Source: Podocnemis expansa (Eukaryota; Chordata; Testudines; Podocnemididae). Taken from it: a stretch of 64,000 nt of DNA. The DNA lies in assembly GCA_007922195.1 (NCBI GenBank), contig ML681996.1:24744274-24808273 (forward strand), read 5' to 3'. The position numbers were made by a program, and so were the translations under genes. Shown piece by piece: positions 1-11,229 of the stretch (position 1 is the stretch's first letter; each line of letters starts with the position of its first letter). The notes below the pieces were generated by a model. The model ran no database searches. It had not been told where the DNA came from and worked only from the letters and a program-made list of their open reading frames with translations.

Positions 1-265
1 TGACTCAGATTTAGCTTGAGGTTCACTATAACACTGAGATCCCTTTCTGAAGTACTCATTCCCAGGCAGTCACTGCCCATTTTGTATGTATGCAATGGAT
101 TGTTCTTTTCGAAGCGGAGTACTTTGAATTTGTCCTTATTGAATTCCATTCTGTTTACCTCAGACATTCTCCCCAATTGTCCAAATCATTTTGAATTGTG
201 ATCCTATCCTTCAAAGTACTTGTAACCCCTCCCAGCTTAGTGTCATCCACAAACTTTATAACACA
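1..265 (-). mobile_element. CR1 LINE fragment, antisense (left part)
   Basis: Read on the minus strand, this segment encodes a decayed piece of a CR1 reverse transcriptase around the FADDTKL catalytic motif and the following LDKLE helix. The copy stops near 265, where a sense-strand CR1 begins, and appears to resume near 2727. The younger CR1 and a Penelope fragment therefore seem to have landed inside it. It has many frame breaks and is older than the insert. Family call is by recognition of the RT motif; boundaries are approximate. Confidence 0.7.
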
Positions 266-2284
266 TTAAGATTTGATCTGAAGGGGAAAGGTGTCCAAGA
301 GAGTTGGGTGCATTTTAAAGAAACCCTGCTAAGGGCACAGGAAGATACAATTCCGATAAGGAGAAAGCACAGCAAATGTGGAAGGCGCCCACTGTGGCTT
401 AACAGAGAGCTCTGCACTGAGCTGAAGCATAAAAAGGACGCTTACAGGAAGTGGAAGCTACGACAGATGACTAAGGAGGCATATAAAGACATTGCTCGGG
501 ACTGCAGGGATAAAATCAGAAAGGCCAAAGGACAAATGGAGTTGCGACTAGCAAGGGATGTGAAGGATAACAGGAAGGGGTTCTACAAGTATATCAATAA
601 CAAGAAGAGGATCAGGGATGGTGTAGGTCCCTTACTGAATGGGGCAGGCATCCTCGTGACAGAGGATGAGGAAAAAGCTGAAGTGCTCAATGCTTTTTTT
701 ACTTCAGTTTTCACAAGCAAGGTCAGCTCCCAGCCCACTACACTAGGTACGGGGGACTGGGGAGAAGAAGAGAGGCCCTTGGTGACGGAAGGTCAGGTTA
801 GGGACTGCTTAAAGAAACTAGATGTGCACAAGTCCATGGGGCCGGATGAACTGCATCCGAGGGTGCTGAGGGAGCTGGCTGATGAGATAGCAGTACCGTT
901 GGCCATTATCTTTGAAAACTCGTGGCGAACGGGGGAGGTGCCAGAGGACTGGAAAAAAGCAAATATAGTACCTATCTTCAAGAAAGGCAAAAAGGAGGAT
1001 CCAGGGAATTACAGACCTGTCAGCCTCACCTCAATCCCTGGAAAAATCATGGAGCAGCTTCTCAAAGAATCCATCCTGAAACACTTGGAGGAATGTAGAG
1101 TAATCAGGAACAGTCAGCATGGATTTACCAAGGGTAAATCATGCCTGACCAACCTCATCGCCTTCTATGATGAGATGACTGGATTTGTGGATGCGGGAAG
1201 AGCCGTTGATGTGATATACCTTGACTTTAGCAAGGCTTTTGATACGGTTTCCCACAGCATTCTCATTGGCAAATTAAGGAAGTATGGGTTAGATGCATGG
1301 ACTGTAAGGTGGATAGAAAACTGGCTAGAACAACGGTTTCAGCGTGTAGGAATCAATGGCTCCATGTCAAGTTGGCAGGCAGTAACAAGTGGTGTGCCCC
1401 AGGGGTGGGTCCTGGGGCCAGTTCTGTTCAATGTTTTCATTAATGATCTGGATGATGGGATAGATTGCACACTTAGTAAGTTTGCAGATGATACCAAACT
1501 GGGGGGAACGGTAGACACCCTAGAGGGCAGAGACAGGATTCAGGGAGACCTAGACAAACTGGAGCAGTGGGCCAAGAGGAATCTCATGAGGTTCAACAAG
1601 GATAAGTGTAAAATCCTGCACGTGGGACGAAAAAACCCCATGTACTGCTACAGGCTGGGGAGTGATCAGCTAAATAGCAGCACTGGAGAAAAGGACCTGG
1701 GTGTTATGGTAGATGGGAGGTTAGATACGAGTGAACAGTGTGCTCTTGTTGCTGAACAGGCCAATGGCATATTGCGCTGCATCAAAAGAAGTGTTACCAG
1801 CAGATCAAGGGATGTGATCATTCCCCTCTATTCTGCACTGGTGAGGCCACATCTAGAATACTGTGTCCAGTTTTGGGCTCCCCACTACAAAAAGGACATG
1901 GACAAATTAGAGAGAGTCCAGAGGAGGGCAACCAAAATGATCAAAGGGCTGGAGCACAAGCCCTATGAAGAAAGACTGAAGGAACTAGGCTTATTTAGCC
2001 TGCAGAAGAGAAGACTGAGGGGGGATTTGATAGCAACCTTCAACTACTTGAAGGGTTGCTCCAAGGAGGAGGGAGCTCGACTGTTCTCGGTAGTAACAGA
2101 GGGCAGAACGAGAAGCAATGGCTTCAAGTTACAGCTGGGGCGGTCCAGGCTGGATATTAGGAAAAACTTCCTCACTAGGCGAGTGGTGAAGCATTGGAAT
2201 ACGTTGCCTAGGGAGGTGGTGGAATCTCCATCTCTGGAGGTGTTCAAGTCCCAGCTGGACGAAACACTGACTGGGATGATCTAA
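191..2284 (+). CDS. CR1 reverse transcriptase (ORF2 C-terminal part)
   Basis: This frame is open for 697 codons; the CR1-derived part starts around residue 27 (nt 269), and the earlier codons come from the flanking older repeat. The protein is a reverse transcriptase that would copy CR1 RNA at a nicked genomic site. Visible landmarks are the linker with [10 protein letters not shown] near residue 77, the fingers motif NYRPVSLTS near residue 275, YLDFSKAFD with catalytic D345, and FADD at 431-434 with D433 and D434. The C-terminal thumb and tail ([15 protein letters not shown]) are complete to the stop. One conserved position is abnormal: the usual PQGSVLGP motif reads PQGWVLGP (W406, codon 1406-1408), which probably disables the enzyme. 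There is no endonuclease domain and no sign of its own promoter, so the frame is unlikely to be expressed as a working protein. Confidence 0.88.
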   Translation: MNCDPILQSTCNPSQLSVIHKLYNTLRFDLKGKGVQESWVHFKETLLRAQEDTIPIRRKHSKCGRRPLWLNRELCTELKHKKDAYRKWKLRQMTKEAYKDIARDCRDKIRKAKGQMELRLARDVKDNRKGFYKYINNKKRIRDGVGPLLNGAGILVTEDEEKAEVLNAFFTSVFTSKVSSQPTTLGTGDWGEEERPLVTEGQVRDCLKKLDVHKSMGPDELHPRVLRELADEIAVPLAIIFENSWRTGEVPEDWKKANIVPIFKKGKKEDPGNYRPVSLTSIPGKIMEQLLKESILKHLEECRVIRNSQHGFTKGKSCLTNLIAFYDEMTGFVDAGRAVDVIYLDFSKAFDTVSHSILIGKLRKYGLDAWTVRWIENWLEQRFQRVGINGSMSSWQAVTSGVPQGWVLGPVLFNVFINDLDDGIDCTLSKFADDTKLGGTVDTLEGRDRIQGDLDKLEQWAKRNLMRFNKDKCKILHVGRKNPMYCYRLGSDQLNSSTGEKDLGVMVDGRLDTSEQCALVAEQANGILRCIKRSVTSRSRDVIIPLYSALVRPHLEYCVQFWAPHYKKDMDKLERVQRRATKMIKGLEHKPYEERLKELGLFSLQKRRLRGDLIATFNYLKGCSKEEGARLFSVVTEGRTRSNGFKLQLGRSRLDIRKNFLTRRVVKHWNTLPREVVESPSLEVFKSQLDETLTGMI

Positions 2285-2358
2285 TGGGAGCGGTCCTGCT
2301 TTTTTTGGCAGGGGGTTGGACTAGATGACCTCGTGGGGTCCCTTCCAACCCTATGATT
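266..2358 (+). mobile_element. CR1 LINE, 5'-truncated, young copy
   Basis: This is the 3' two kilobases of a CR1 non-LTR retrotransposon: the reverse-transcriptase half of ORF2 followed by a short 3' end. The endonuclease domain is missing, as expected for 5' truncation during target-primed insertion. The 3' tail has the CR1 signature of a GGTTGGACTAGATGACCTC block followed by CCCTTCCAACCCTATGATT. It sits between two halves of an older antisense CR1 and abuts a Penelope fragment at 2359. An uninterrupted reading frame over the whole RT region suggests recent insertion. Confidence 0.93.
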
Positions 2359-2726
2359 TGAAAGAGAAACTGTAGAACTGGAACTGATATGCAGATCTGA
2401 TTGTGTGAAAGCAGGATTAAATTGTGACTGTATATTTTCCTATTACAACAGGTGATTTAACCTCACCTTCTTCTATGTGCTGTTCCCCACTGTTTGAATC
2501 TTAACAGCTTTGATTTGCTGTTACAGTCTGACCTGATGCCATGACTTACACTTGCCTACATTTATTTTTCTCCCATTTTGTAAGTTCCCCATCTTCAAAG
2601 CATATGATGAAGTGGGATTTCCTCCCATGAAAGCTCAGGCAATAAATTTATTAGTCTTTTAAGTGCCACAGAACTCCTTGCTTAGTTTAGTTCTTTAAAA
2701 CAACACAGCTACCCCTTTTGAAACTT
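2359..2726 (+). mobile_element. Penelope-like element, 3' end
   Basis: The first ~93 bases translate to the extreme C-terminus of a PLE protein (ELICRSDCVKAGLNCD, then a stop near 2450). This matches the GIY-YIG copy at 53227-53535 in this window. It is followed by the family's 3' tail, including AAGCTCAGGCAATAAATTTA and the terminal TTAGTCTTTTAAGTGCCACAG block, ending in GCTACCCC. It abuts the 3' end of the CR1 at 2358, so the CR1 may have inserted into this PLE. Confidence 0.8.
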
Positions 2727-2930
2727 TGTAAGTGGACTCTTTATACCAGCTTCTAAATCATGACAAAAATATTGAACAGAACTGGACCCAGAACTGACCC
2801 TTGCAGTACCCCAGTCTTTATGCTCTTCCAACATGACTGGGAACTATTGATAACTACCGTCTCAAGAGTGATTATCCACCAAGTTTTGCAACCATCTTAT
2901 GTCCAACTTTTTCCCCTTGGGGTTTTGCTA
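2727..2930 (-). mobile_element. CR1 LINE fragment, antisense (right part)
   Basis: This continues the antisense CR1 interrupted at 265. The block reading TGAACAGAACTGGACCCAGAACTGA is the complement of a CR1 RT segment seen widely in turtle genomes. Continuity with 1-265 is inferred from order and orientation. Confidence 0.6.
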
Positions 2931-2974
2931 TATTGGCACTTCTGAGCTCTCAGAAAGAGAAGGTCCTTTTAGAG

Positions 2975-4038
2975 CAATGCTTCCCAACCTTTTTGAGTAA
3001 GAGGACTCCTTTTTAACATCAGAAAATGTCATGTACTCCCAAATGATAGTTGTTATCAGGGACTGACTGCAGGCAGCAGTGCTGCAGAAGGGGAGTAGAG
3101 GACCTGGCCCCTGCCTGCGCCCAGTGTGTGGGGACATATCTAGGGTGTGATTGCTCACAGCAGGCAAATGCATTAATTGAGAGCAGGGGTGTCACTCATT
3201 CAATGTAGGGGGCCACACTGGAAGGCAAGACAGCTGTCATGGGCCCTGTGGCTGCATGGGCTCCCCTTTCTCCTCCCCAACCCCACATGCTCTTCCTTTT
3301 CTCCTGTCCTGTGGGCCCCCCTTCCCCACACTGGCCTCCTGACCCCACCCTCCATTTTCCCCCTCCCTTGCCATTTCCCCTACCTCATGGCAGCAGGCAA
3401 AAAAATCAGTCTGTCACAGTCAACCAGGCTGGGCTCCTGTCTTCCCCCTCCTGCCCATCACTGTCAGGCATTCAGAATGCTGGCCTTTGATTGGCTCAGT
3501 CCAGGTTGGCTTTTGACTGGCTTGTGTCCACGTGTGTCCCAAGTACTTTTTCTTTTTTATTTGTGATTCATGCAATGTGCTGTCAGTCAAAGCAGCATAC
3601 TGACTAACAGTTGGGATGAGGGGCAGTGCCTACTGTGGAGCTGGCTGAGCCTACTGTGACTGAGACTCTGGTTGGCAAACCACAGAAGAGCTGAGCCAGG
3701 ATTGCCTGGAGTGCTTCCTTTGTTCCCCTGTGCTGTGACTCGGATCATGCAAGTGAGTCAGAAGCAACTTAGCCCTGCTGTGTGGGAAGCCTGTCTTTGG
3801 AGTTCACAGCTGCAACAAGCTCCAAGGCACAGGGCAGTCAGCATCTTTGCAGGCTGGATTAGTGCCCTTGGTGGGCCAGATCTGGCCCCAAGGACCATAA
3901 GTTTGTCACCCCTGATTTAGAGCCCTTTCCAACATAGATCACTGGGTGGCAGTGGCTGGGGCCAGACGTATTCATGGACCTCTTGCAATAACTCCAGAGA
4001 CCCCTATGGATCCCTGTACCGCAGGTTGGGAACCACTG
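2975..4038. mobile_element. hAT non-autonomous transposon (outer)
   Basis: The left end CAATGCTTCCCAACC and the right end GGTTGGGAACCACTG are imperfect inverted repeats of a hAT type. The 7-bp sequence TTTAGAG lies directly outside both ends (2968-2974 and 4039-4045), a decayed target duplication. A second hAT element (3184-3914) is inserted inside it. No transposase frame is present. Confidence 0.75.
3184..3914. mobile_element. hAT non-autonomous transposon (nested)
   Basis: The ends are CAGGGGTGTCA and TGTCACCCCTG, typical hAT terminal repeats. The flanking 8-mers ATTGAGAG (3176-3183) and ATTTAGAG (3915-3922) differ at one base, an 8-bp target duplication. The interior is pyrimidine-rich and non-coding; open frames through it are chance. 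It interrupts the element at 2975-4038. Confidence 0.87.
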
Positions 4039-4045
4039 TTTAGAG

Positions 4046-6117
4046 GATAATTCCTTTTTCACTGAGGTATCATAAAGTTACTTTTTGAGGAAACCCAGTT
4101 CTTTGTCAAAGTTTCTTCCAGTCACTGAAATGGTTTTCAGTGATGGCATTTAGATGACAAGTTACAGAGGAGTGGCCTTGTTAGTCTATTTCTGCAAAAC
4201 AAACAAGGAGTGCTGTGGCACTCGTATGATAAATTTGTTAGTCTTTGGAAGTCCCACAGGATTCCTTGTAATGTATGGATGGTCCCTTACATTGTGGCTG
4301 GGGGTGTGCTGGTCCCTCAGTACCTCTGTTGTATCACAGACCTAAGGGATGCAAATGGGTGAAAGGACATAAACCCACCCTATAACTTCCCAGTGCCTAC
4401 AATCCTTCAGTAACCTTGCACTAGTCTAAGCCCCCTATGTCTTAGCTCTGCATCTAAACAGTTGTAAGAATCTGAAAATGTTATAAGTAGTTCATCACAG
4501 GGATGTGGTGTAACAAGAACCCCTTAGCCAAATAATCCAGCAGCTTGTTTTCCTTTTTGCTATGTAGTTCCCTTGTTCAGGAGCTGAGAGAACATGATGG
4601 GACTGAAAAGGATCTCCTGGATCACTGCATCCCAGTCTCCTGCTATTGGAGGCAATCTTGTCACATATCCCATTCATGAACTTACCAAGCACAACACCCA
4701 TCTTCTGAAAGCTACCATGCACAGGGCTCATTCCCACAGTGAAGAGATGTAGCACAGGTTCAATGACCAAAGCATGTTACCTGGAGCCACCTCATTATTG
4801 TAATGGTATACTGCCTGCAAACCTGGCTGTTAATACAGACACACCTCACTCTTAGATGTCACATTAGCTTGCATGGACCCTCAACTTTTTCAGCTTCCAC
4901 AAAGTGGTTTACAGGTATATCCTATGTAAGAACAATAATGACAGGTCTTGTTAATATGGAAATCTTGTCCAAAGTATTAGTCTTTATTTTGTGTACTAGC
5001 TCTGGTAAATCTCAAGAGCTAATATAAGTCTGAGGAGGATCAGAGCCATAATTTGAGCTCCAGATGAGCACAACTCCTTTCTTTCTTGGAGGGCTGTCTC
5101 CTGGGAACTCCTTGCTTACAATGACCCCAAATTTGAATCCTTAATCTGATCCCATGAAGCACGTGAAATGTCAAGACAATCAGTCAGTTTGTGTATTTTA
5201 GAGCATACAGAAGAGGCAGATTTTATTCAATAAGCACCTCTCAACCACAACTACAGGAGCTCTACTACTTTGATATAATGTTCAGAATTATTTTATTATT
5301 ACCAGATGTTATAAAAGTATGACAGATCCTGTACATGTATAGCAGTTATCTTTCAAAATAAAACACCACAATGTTTTTCATCTTATTGATCTTTGTGTTA
5401 TTCTAAGGTGCCTAACATTATGTTCTATATGCATGGTGCTTATAAAACAAAAGGCAGCAGCTCACAGTAAGAGTAAAGTTGCCTGAATTGTCTTTTCTTA
5501 ACTTCAAGTCTCTTTTTTAGCTTTTTAAATAAAAAGTGATAAAAACAGCTACATTAAAAAACCATCAAAACTTAATAGTCTCCACTGGGCTATTTGTGCT
5601 TCTACTAGATTTCTGAAGATTCCCCAACTTCTTTCCACTTTATAATTCTCCACACACCCACGCACTTCATTGTAGCTACCATTTGTCAGAGTTATTGTAC
5701 TGAAGCTTCTATTCTTAACCAGCCACAGAAGCTGCCAACATGTAGAATGTCTCCACAGTCTTTTTAGAAATCTTATAACTAAGAAAACCCTTGGCTGTAA
5801 AATTGTTGCTAGGTCTTTATATAATCTCCAGTGGATGACTATGGGCAAATAAGCTTTATTTCTAATCATATGTATTTGTATATGATCACTTTTAAGATGA
5901 ATGGCTTATTATTATTGAATGTACTGTATGTATCTAGACCAATCAGAATGTTACCCAAGTGTAGTGTTACAGTCTATTACTAAAGCGACATACATAGAAT
6001 AACTTTATAACCACATATAATAATACTGAGAAAACTAATAGCTTTTTTCAGTAAAATAGCTAATTCTAAAACAAATTATGATCCTGATTCTTCACAAACT
6101 TATGTGCATGCACGGAT
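4046..6117. other. Intergenic, no gene seen
   Basis: AT-rich, non-coding sequence. Apart from the short Penelope fold-back at 4161-4268, I see no protein similarity, structured RNA or clear repeat ends. Short open frames here lack any recognisable motif. Confidence 0.5.
4161..4268. mobile_element. Penelope-like terminal fragment (fold-back)
   Basis: It begins with the PLE terminal block (GTGGCCTTGTTAGTCT, CAAAACAAACAAGGAG) and ends with its inverse (TTAGTCTTTGG ... CCTTG), so the two ends of this short copy are inverted. The arms are imperfect. No target duplication was found. Confidence 0.6.
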
Positions 6118-6119
6118 GG

Positions 6120-6540
6120 GTTACTGCACAGACTGATGGGGCCCATACCCAGGGGCACCCACAATGCTGACAATGGGGGTGGGCGAAGTGGAGCTGCCCT
6201 GGGCCAGGGGCTGGACTCTGCTTTTGGGGGGGCAGGGTTGTCTGATGTGACTGGTCACTCTGGTCCCATGGCAGAGCCAGCTGACATGCAGTATGGCCTC
6301 CAGCGTGGTGGCCGTATCAGAAGCCCCACCATGCACCAGTTGTCCCCCTCACTCTTGGGGCTGACCAGCCAGACTGGGGCCGGGACTGGTGCAAAGACCA
6401 GACTTTGGCCCTGGGGCCGCCTCAGCACTAGCCCACCCACAGGCTGGTGGGGTGGGGCAAGGACCTATGCTGGAGGGGGGCTGGGGCTGCAGGTTGGGGG
6501 TAGGGCCCAGGCTGTGGGGGCCCACTGAAGGGGGAGCCCC
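6120..6540 (+). repeat. GC-rich dispersed repeat, copy 1
   Basis: A GC-rich block in AT-rich surroundings. It aligns by eye, in inverted orientation, to 14290-14650. The shared core includes CAGCTGACATGCAGTATGGC here and CAGCTGGCATACTGTATGGC on the minus strand there, followed by similar text. I do not recognise the family. Open frames on both strands appear to be by-products of high GC. Confidence 0.55.
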
Positions 6541-6929
6541 AGGGTCCCCAAGGCCCCTTTATCTATCTCCGTGTACATTCTTGATGTTATGCTTTTGAAA
6601 CAGCTTCACTGACTTCAGTGGGACTAGCTGTGGTATGTAAGTCTTTGAAGGATGAGGTTTTATATTATGCATCACACATTATGTACCTTACTGCATAAGC
6701 AACTGCACCTTTTCTGAATGAGTACAGTTTCAATCCTGAGAGTATCACTGGCCAAAAAAAAAAATCTGACATCTGCTTTTCTGAGGACATTTCCTTCACA
6801 CAAGGGGTTCTACTATCTCAGCCTGATGTGCTCCTCCATCCAAAGTCATTGGAACTTCCTCAGGGGAGACAAGATTATTAACCTGCCCCAGTCACTCAAT
6901 TCCAGAACAGAAGGCATGTGACCCAGCTT

Positions 6930-7735
6930 AGTATTTGGATCTGCTTATCTCATATGATATTGCATTTGTCTTTAATTCCTCCAAGGAATTGCAGGTCATG
7001 ATGAATAAGTTCCTTGCTGTATGCACCAAGTTCATCTTGGTAATGACTATCAAGAAAATAGTTGTCATGTCACAAGATACCAATATTTCACCTAAAATTT
7101 ATGTCACTAACGAAGATCTGGATAACATAGACCACTTCTGATATCTTGGCTCAATTCTTACCAGCTCACTTAACTTTGATAGGGAACTTGATGCTAGAAT
7201 TGGCTTCTGTCACTTTTACCTGTGAAAGCTGAGCTCCATACTCCACGCAGGAGCAGAGATTGAACAGTTTCCACTTCTGCTGTCTTAGAAAAATCTTTGG
7301 AGTTACTTGGGACCAATGTACCACCAATAATGAGATCCTTGACAGAACCAGCCCACAGTCTATTCAAACTCCACTGGATGATTATAGGCTTTACTGGTTG
7401 GGATGCATGGAGTGCATACATCAAGATTGTCTGCCAAAGGCTGTGCTCTCTTGCCAACTTAAGAAATACCCATGGTGTAGAGGAAGGCCAAAACTCAAAG
7501 CAACAGGATCAAGCAAGATCCCAAGAAATTCAGCATTCCCACTGATAATTGGGAAAATTCTACCCATAATCACTCAATTCAAAGAAGCCAGGCTAAGGCT
7601 GGTGCAGTCATTGCAGAGAACCATCAGAATAGAGCCCAGGTGAAGCTCTCAGGAAGCAGAGTGTGCTTCAGCCTCATCTGGTGAGTGAACCTGTAGCCAC
7701 TGTTGGAAGACTTGCCACTCATGTATTGGGCTCTT
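6930..7735 (+). mobile_element. Non-LTR retrotransposon RT C-terminus, decayed
   Basis: Broken frames on the + strand resemble the C-terminal part of a non-CR1 endonuclease/reverse transcriptase. Seen in order: a thumb segment with TIKKIVVMSQDTN, then YLGSILTSS (after a stop at 7139), then fragments matching the WLGH and RGRPKL region and a DNWE region. Several stops and frameshifts separate them. The clade (RTE-like or other) cannot be settled by eye. Related pieces lie at 15320-16025 and 17590-18005. Confidence 0.65.
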
Positions 7736-7994
7736 TACCCATACCATTGGTAAGCACCACTGATAAGCTGACTTTGTTGCATCTCATTTCATCTGTCAAA
7801 ATGTTGTACAGTCAATATCTTATATGTACTTCTACACAAAAATTTATATTTGAAAGAATATGGGTAATGTTGCAGAGTCAAGCAGCCAAAAGTTACAAAG
7901 TGCTCATACAACCGTCATTTAGTCCTCTTCAAAAGATACAATATGATATGATCTTTAATTGTATGAGCGATAAAAAGGTACCTTATTTCAATGC

Positions 7995-9240
7995 CTAAGG
8001 GTGATTTAGGTGCCAGCTGCCACTGTAGGTGACTGAATCAAAAGTAAATCTTCAACCCTGCCCACATCTGCCATCTAATCCCCTGGGGAGTTTGGGCACC
8101 TAAATTGCCATTAGTAAAGTCCCCTAGGCGAATAACTTTTTTCTGATGGGCATGCACACAACTACCTCTATCCTCAGACCACCAAGCAGTAAGGAGTCTA
8201 ACTCATGTCCAGTCCCCAGAGGTATTCATCAACTAATTCATCATTCTGCTTCCCTTGCTTGTGTGGCCCAATCCAGTAGACATGCTTCACGGCAGCTTCT
8301 GAGCATGTCTACCAGATCAGGCCCTGTACTATGCTGATGACTCCCCTTTATGCTCAGTAGACCAATGGTTAGAGCACTGACCCAGAATGTGGGAGACAGA
8401 GGAGTAGGGACATGGGTTTCCACATCCCAGATAAGTGCCCCAACCACAGGGCTAGCATGTTTCTGTTTCTCCAGTCCAAACTACTTAATTACTTATATAA
8501 TCTGGAAAGGTTTCAACAGCAGAGAATGACAGAGATCCACCCCAGAATCTCTCATAGCAGGATACTCCCTTGGAAGACACATGTTCAAGTCTTTGCTCCA
8601 CATCTGGTAGAAAGAACATTTGGACCAGCAATCCTGCATCCTGGGTGAGTATTTGAGCTACTGGTAAAAGAGGCCCACTACCATTTTTCTTGAAAAAGGA
8701 TTAACCTGGCTTAACTACCTAATTCCAGGAAAGGATTCATGGCTCTTAGACAGGCCCAGCATAGGCTACACAATTAGGTGATCACTGAGGCATCCCTAGA
8801 ATACAGGACACCATTTACTCAGTTGTCTCTGCCCTTACCTGTGTGACCAACACTGCCAGCATGACCTCACATACATTGTCACACAGATTACACCATGTTG
8901 TAGAGTGCACCATCCTGCACTTTCCACATCAGACACACTGTGTGCACAGGCTAGAGTCGAATCAGTGCACATCCAGCTTTATAGAAGCACCAGCCAGGGA
9001 ACAAACAATGCAAAAACAGGATTGTCCATTTTAAAATTGGATGAACAGCCTGCCAGTGCACCCTTTTCATTGGCATTGCCTACTACCAACTCAGCTGGCT
9101 GGCTCCTATGAATGTTTTTTAGACACCTAACTCTTCCTTTTTAATTGCATAGGGTGCTTGGATGCCTAACTTAGGGTTGTGAATTTTACCTTGTGGCAAG
9201 CAGCCTAAAAGTTAGGCTCCCAAATGCTCAAATTCAGACC
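7995..9240. repeat. Composite old repeat region
   Basis: This stretch carries motifs of old sauropsid repeats (GGTGATTTAGGTGCCAGC near 7998, GGTGCTTGGATGCCTAACTT near 9151) around a tRNA-like fold-back at 8355-8455. No coding potential is evident. Boundaries are a guess. Confidence 0.3.
8355..8455. repeat. tRNA-like fold-back repeat
   Basis: The left arm (CAATGGTTAGAGCACTGAC, GTGGGAGAC) and right arm (TTTCCACATCCCAG, GTGCCCCAACCACAGGG) are roughly reverse complements about 35 nt long. GGTTAGAGCACT resembles a tRNA A-box context. A related half is seen near 45715-45780 and 46084-46145. Confidence 0.4.
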
Positions 9241-9249
9241 CACTGTGAA

Positions 9250-10237
9250 CCTCACCCATAGAATTCTATGCAGGATCCTAAAGTATGTGAAACAATACAC
9301 AGAGCCTTATGTGTTAGTTGAGATATTAATGGCCTGGGTTTTTTTTTAATGTGCTGTGCACTTGGCATTCCCATTTTCTTCCAGGGGAACTGGATTTCTC
9401 AGCCCCTCCCCAAATTAGGTCTTGTGACTTAAATTAAATCTTGTACTTTTGGAAGAGAATTGGCATATGCAACACACAGCTTTCACCTGAGGGTACAGTC
9501 TCACCAAAGTGAGGAAAAAGATGTGGTTACAAGATCTGTAATGTAATTGACTAGTGAAAAAATGGCTTAGTCTGAGTCCACTCTTCAGCCCTGTTCAAAC
9601 CCAACTTTCTGGGGTTATATGCAAATCACATGTTAAAAGAAGGTGTTACCAATCCAATTTGTCACAGCTGTGGAAATTTAAGGTCCCTTGTTATGCACTT
9701 TTATTGACTGCTAAAGTCTGTGCTGTGTGGGGTACTTTTAATACAATTGAACAATATCTTCCATAATCAACCAGAAAGTGGGAAGAGAACATGGAAGATA
9801 TTTTGTTATAATAAACTGGGTTCAGCAACAGCAGTTAGCCAAGGCATGGCCATTAATGTGTACCTACTATTCCAATTTGCTTTTAGCACTGGCTGAGTTT
9901 CTCTGCATATTGTTGCTGTACTCAGCTAATTATTCACTCTACTCTCCTCACAAATGAAAAAGGACTCACCTTCAACACTTTCAGCTTTATTAACCCACCA
10001 GGTGTATTTAACTAGGTCACCTATTTTACACCATGGTAACTAACTTTTGTTTGGCTGATCTCAGCAACTCACCAGGAGATGATACAAATTTAACAATCAA
10101 GATCTCAGTCCTGTGAACATGTATGCACATGCTTAACTTCAAACATATGAGAAGACCCACCAACTTTATTAGTGTGCTTAAAGTTAACCACATGTTGTTT
10201 GCAGAACTGCCTTGAAAGAAATAACCTTTAATCAACT
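9250..10237. other. Intergenic, nothing recognised
   Basis: Non-coding sequence without recognisable protein similarity, repeat ends or RNA structure. It ends at the target duplication of the Penelope fold-back (10238-10249). Confidence 0.4.
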
Positions 10238-10249
10238 ATTAAAGAGCTA

Positions 10250-10384
10250 GTTCCAAAAGGGTGGCCCTGTTAGACTAGTTCAGCAAAATAAACAAGGAGT
10301 CTGGTTGCACTTTTAAAGACTAACAATAAATAATGATAAATAAATTTGTTAGTCTGTGAAAGTACCACTAGATTTCTTCGTTTG
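10250..10384. mobile_element. Penelope-like fold-back insertion with 12-bp TSD
   Basis: The copy starts with the PLE terminal block (GTGGCCCTGTTAGACTAG, AACAAGGAGTCTGG), runs through AAAGACTAACAATAAATAA and turns back as AATAAATTTGTTAGTCTGTG ... GATTTCTTCG. Its two ends are thus inverted copies of one terminus. The 12-mer ATTAAAGAGCTA flanks it exactly (10238-10249 and 10385-10396), so the fold-back went in as one unit. Confidence 0.82.
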
Positions 10385-10396
10385 ATTAAAGAGCTA

Positions 10397-11229
10397 AACA
10401 ATAGTGAATAAAAAGATTTATACTAAACACAAAAGAAAGGAAAAATGCCTATCAATAAAATGCCAACACATTTTCTCCTGTACTAATTTACCAAACTTGT
10501 TAAGAATTAGACTTCTGAAATAAAAGTCTAAATGGCAGAAACTGCATTTGTTTTCATGTGAATACTTTGAGAAGTGTGATATCATGCTCAAGACATCCAG
10601 CATTGTGTTACCCTTCCTACCTTTCTTGGCTTCAGCATGTGAGAGTTTTGCCGTTGCTGTGTCACTCTGTGATACACCAGACTGCTTCGCTAGCAAACTC
10701 TTATAGACTGTTCTAGTCTAAACCTTGCAGTGCAGGTAACAGACAGTGAACTCCAGTTGCTGAGTTCCCCAGAAATATACCTCTACAGCATCCGGTTCAC
10801 TCACTGTGATAGTCACTGAAATGAAATGAGCACTTTCACTGCCTCCAAAGAGACAGAACACACACAAGCCTGTTGGTTTAACTGAGGACTCATGTTGCAT
10901 TTGATACGCGGCACTGAAATACTTGATTAATAAATCAAGATCATTCTGTTAAAAAGAGTAGGGCAAAAGTGGTATTAAGTAAGAACAAAAGAGATGGATA
11001 CAGGCATAAGCAAAACCAACCCAAACATTCTTTCCAGTGACTAAAACTTAGTTTCATCAAGTTGTCAACGAAAAAGTAGCTCAGGTCTTTTTAAAGTTGA
11101 GCCCCAAGAGCAGCTTCTCTTTTAGAATAAAAGATACAAGCCACCCTATCGCCAATAACTTGATTCAGGCTCTCCTTATCTCTCAAGCATCTATCAACTT
11201 GGGTGCCTCCTACGACCGTGGTGAGAGCT
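10397..11229. other. Intergenic, nothing recognised
   Basis: Mixed AT-rich DNA; frames are short and without motifs. Confidence 0.4.

Noticed and set aside
3177..3566. 129-codon frame
   Set aside because: Inside the nested hAT 3184-3914; pyrimidine-rich, no family resemblance.
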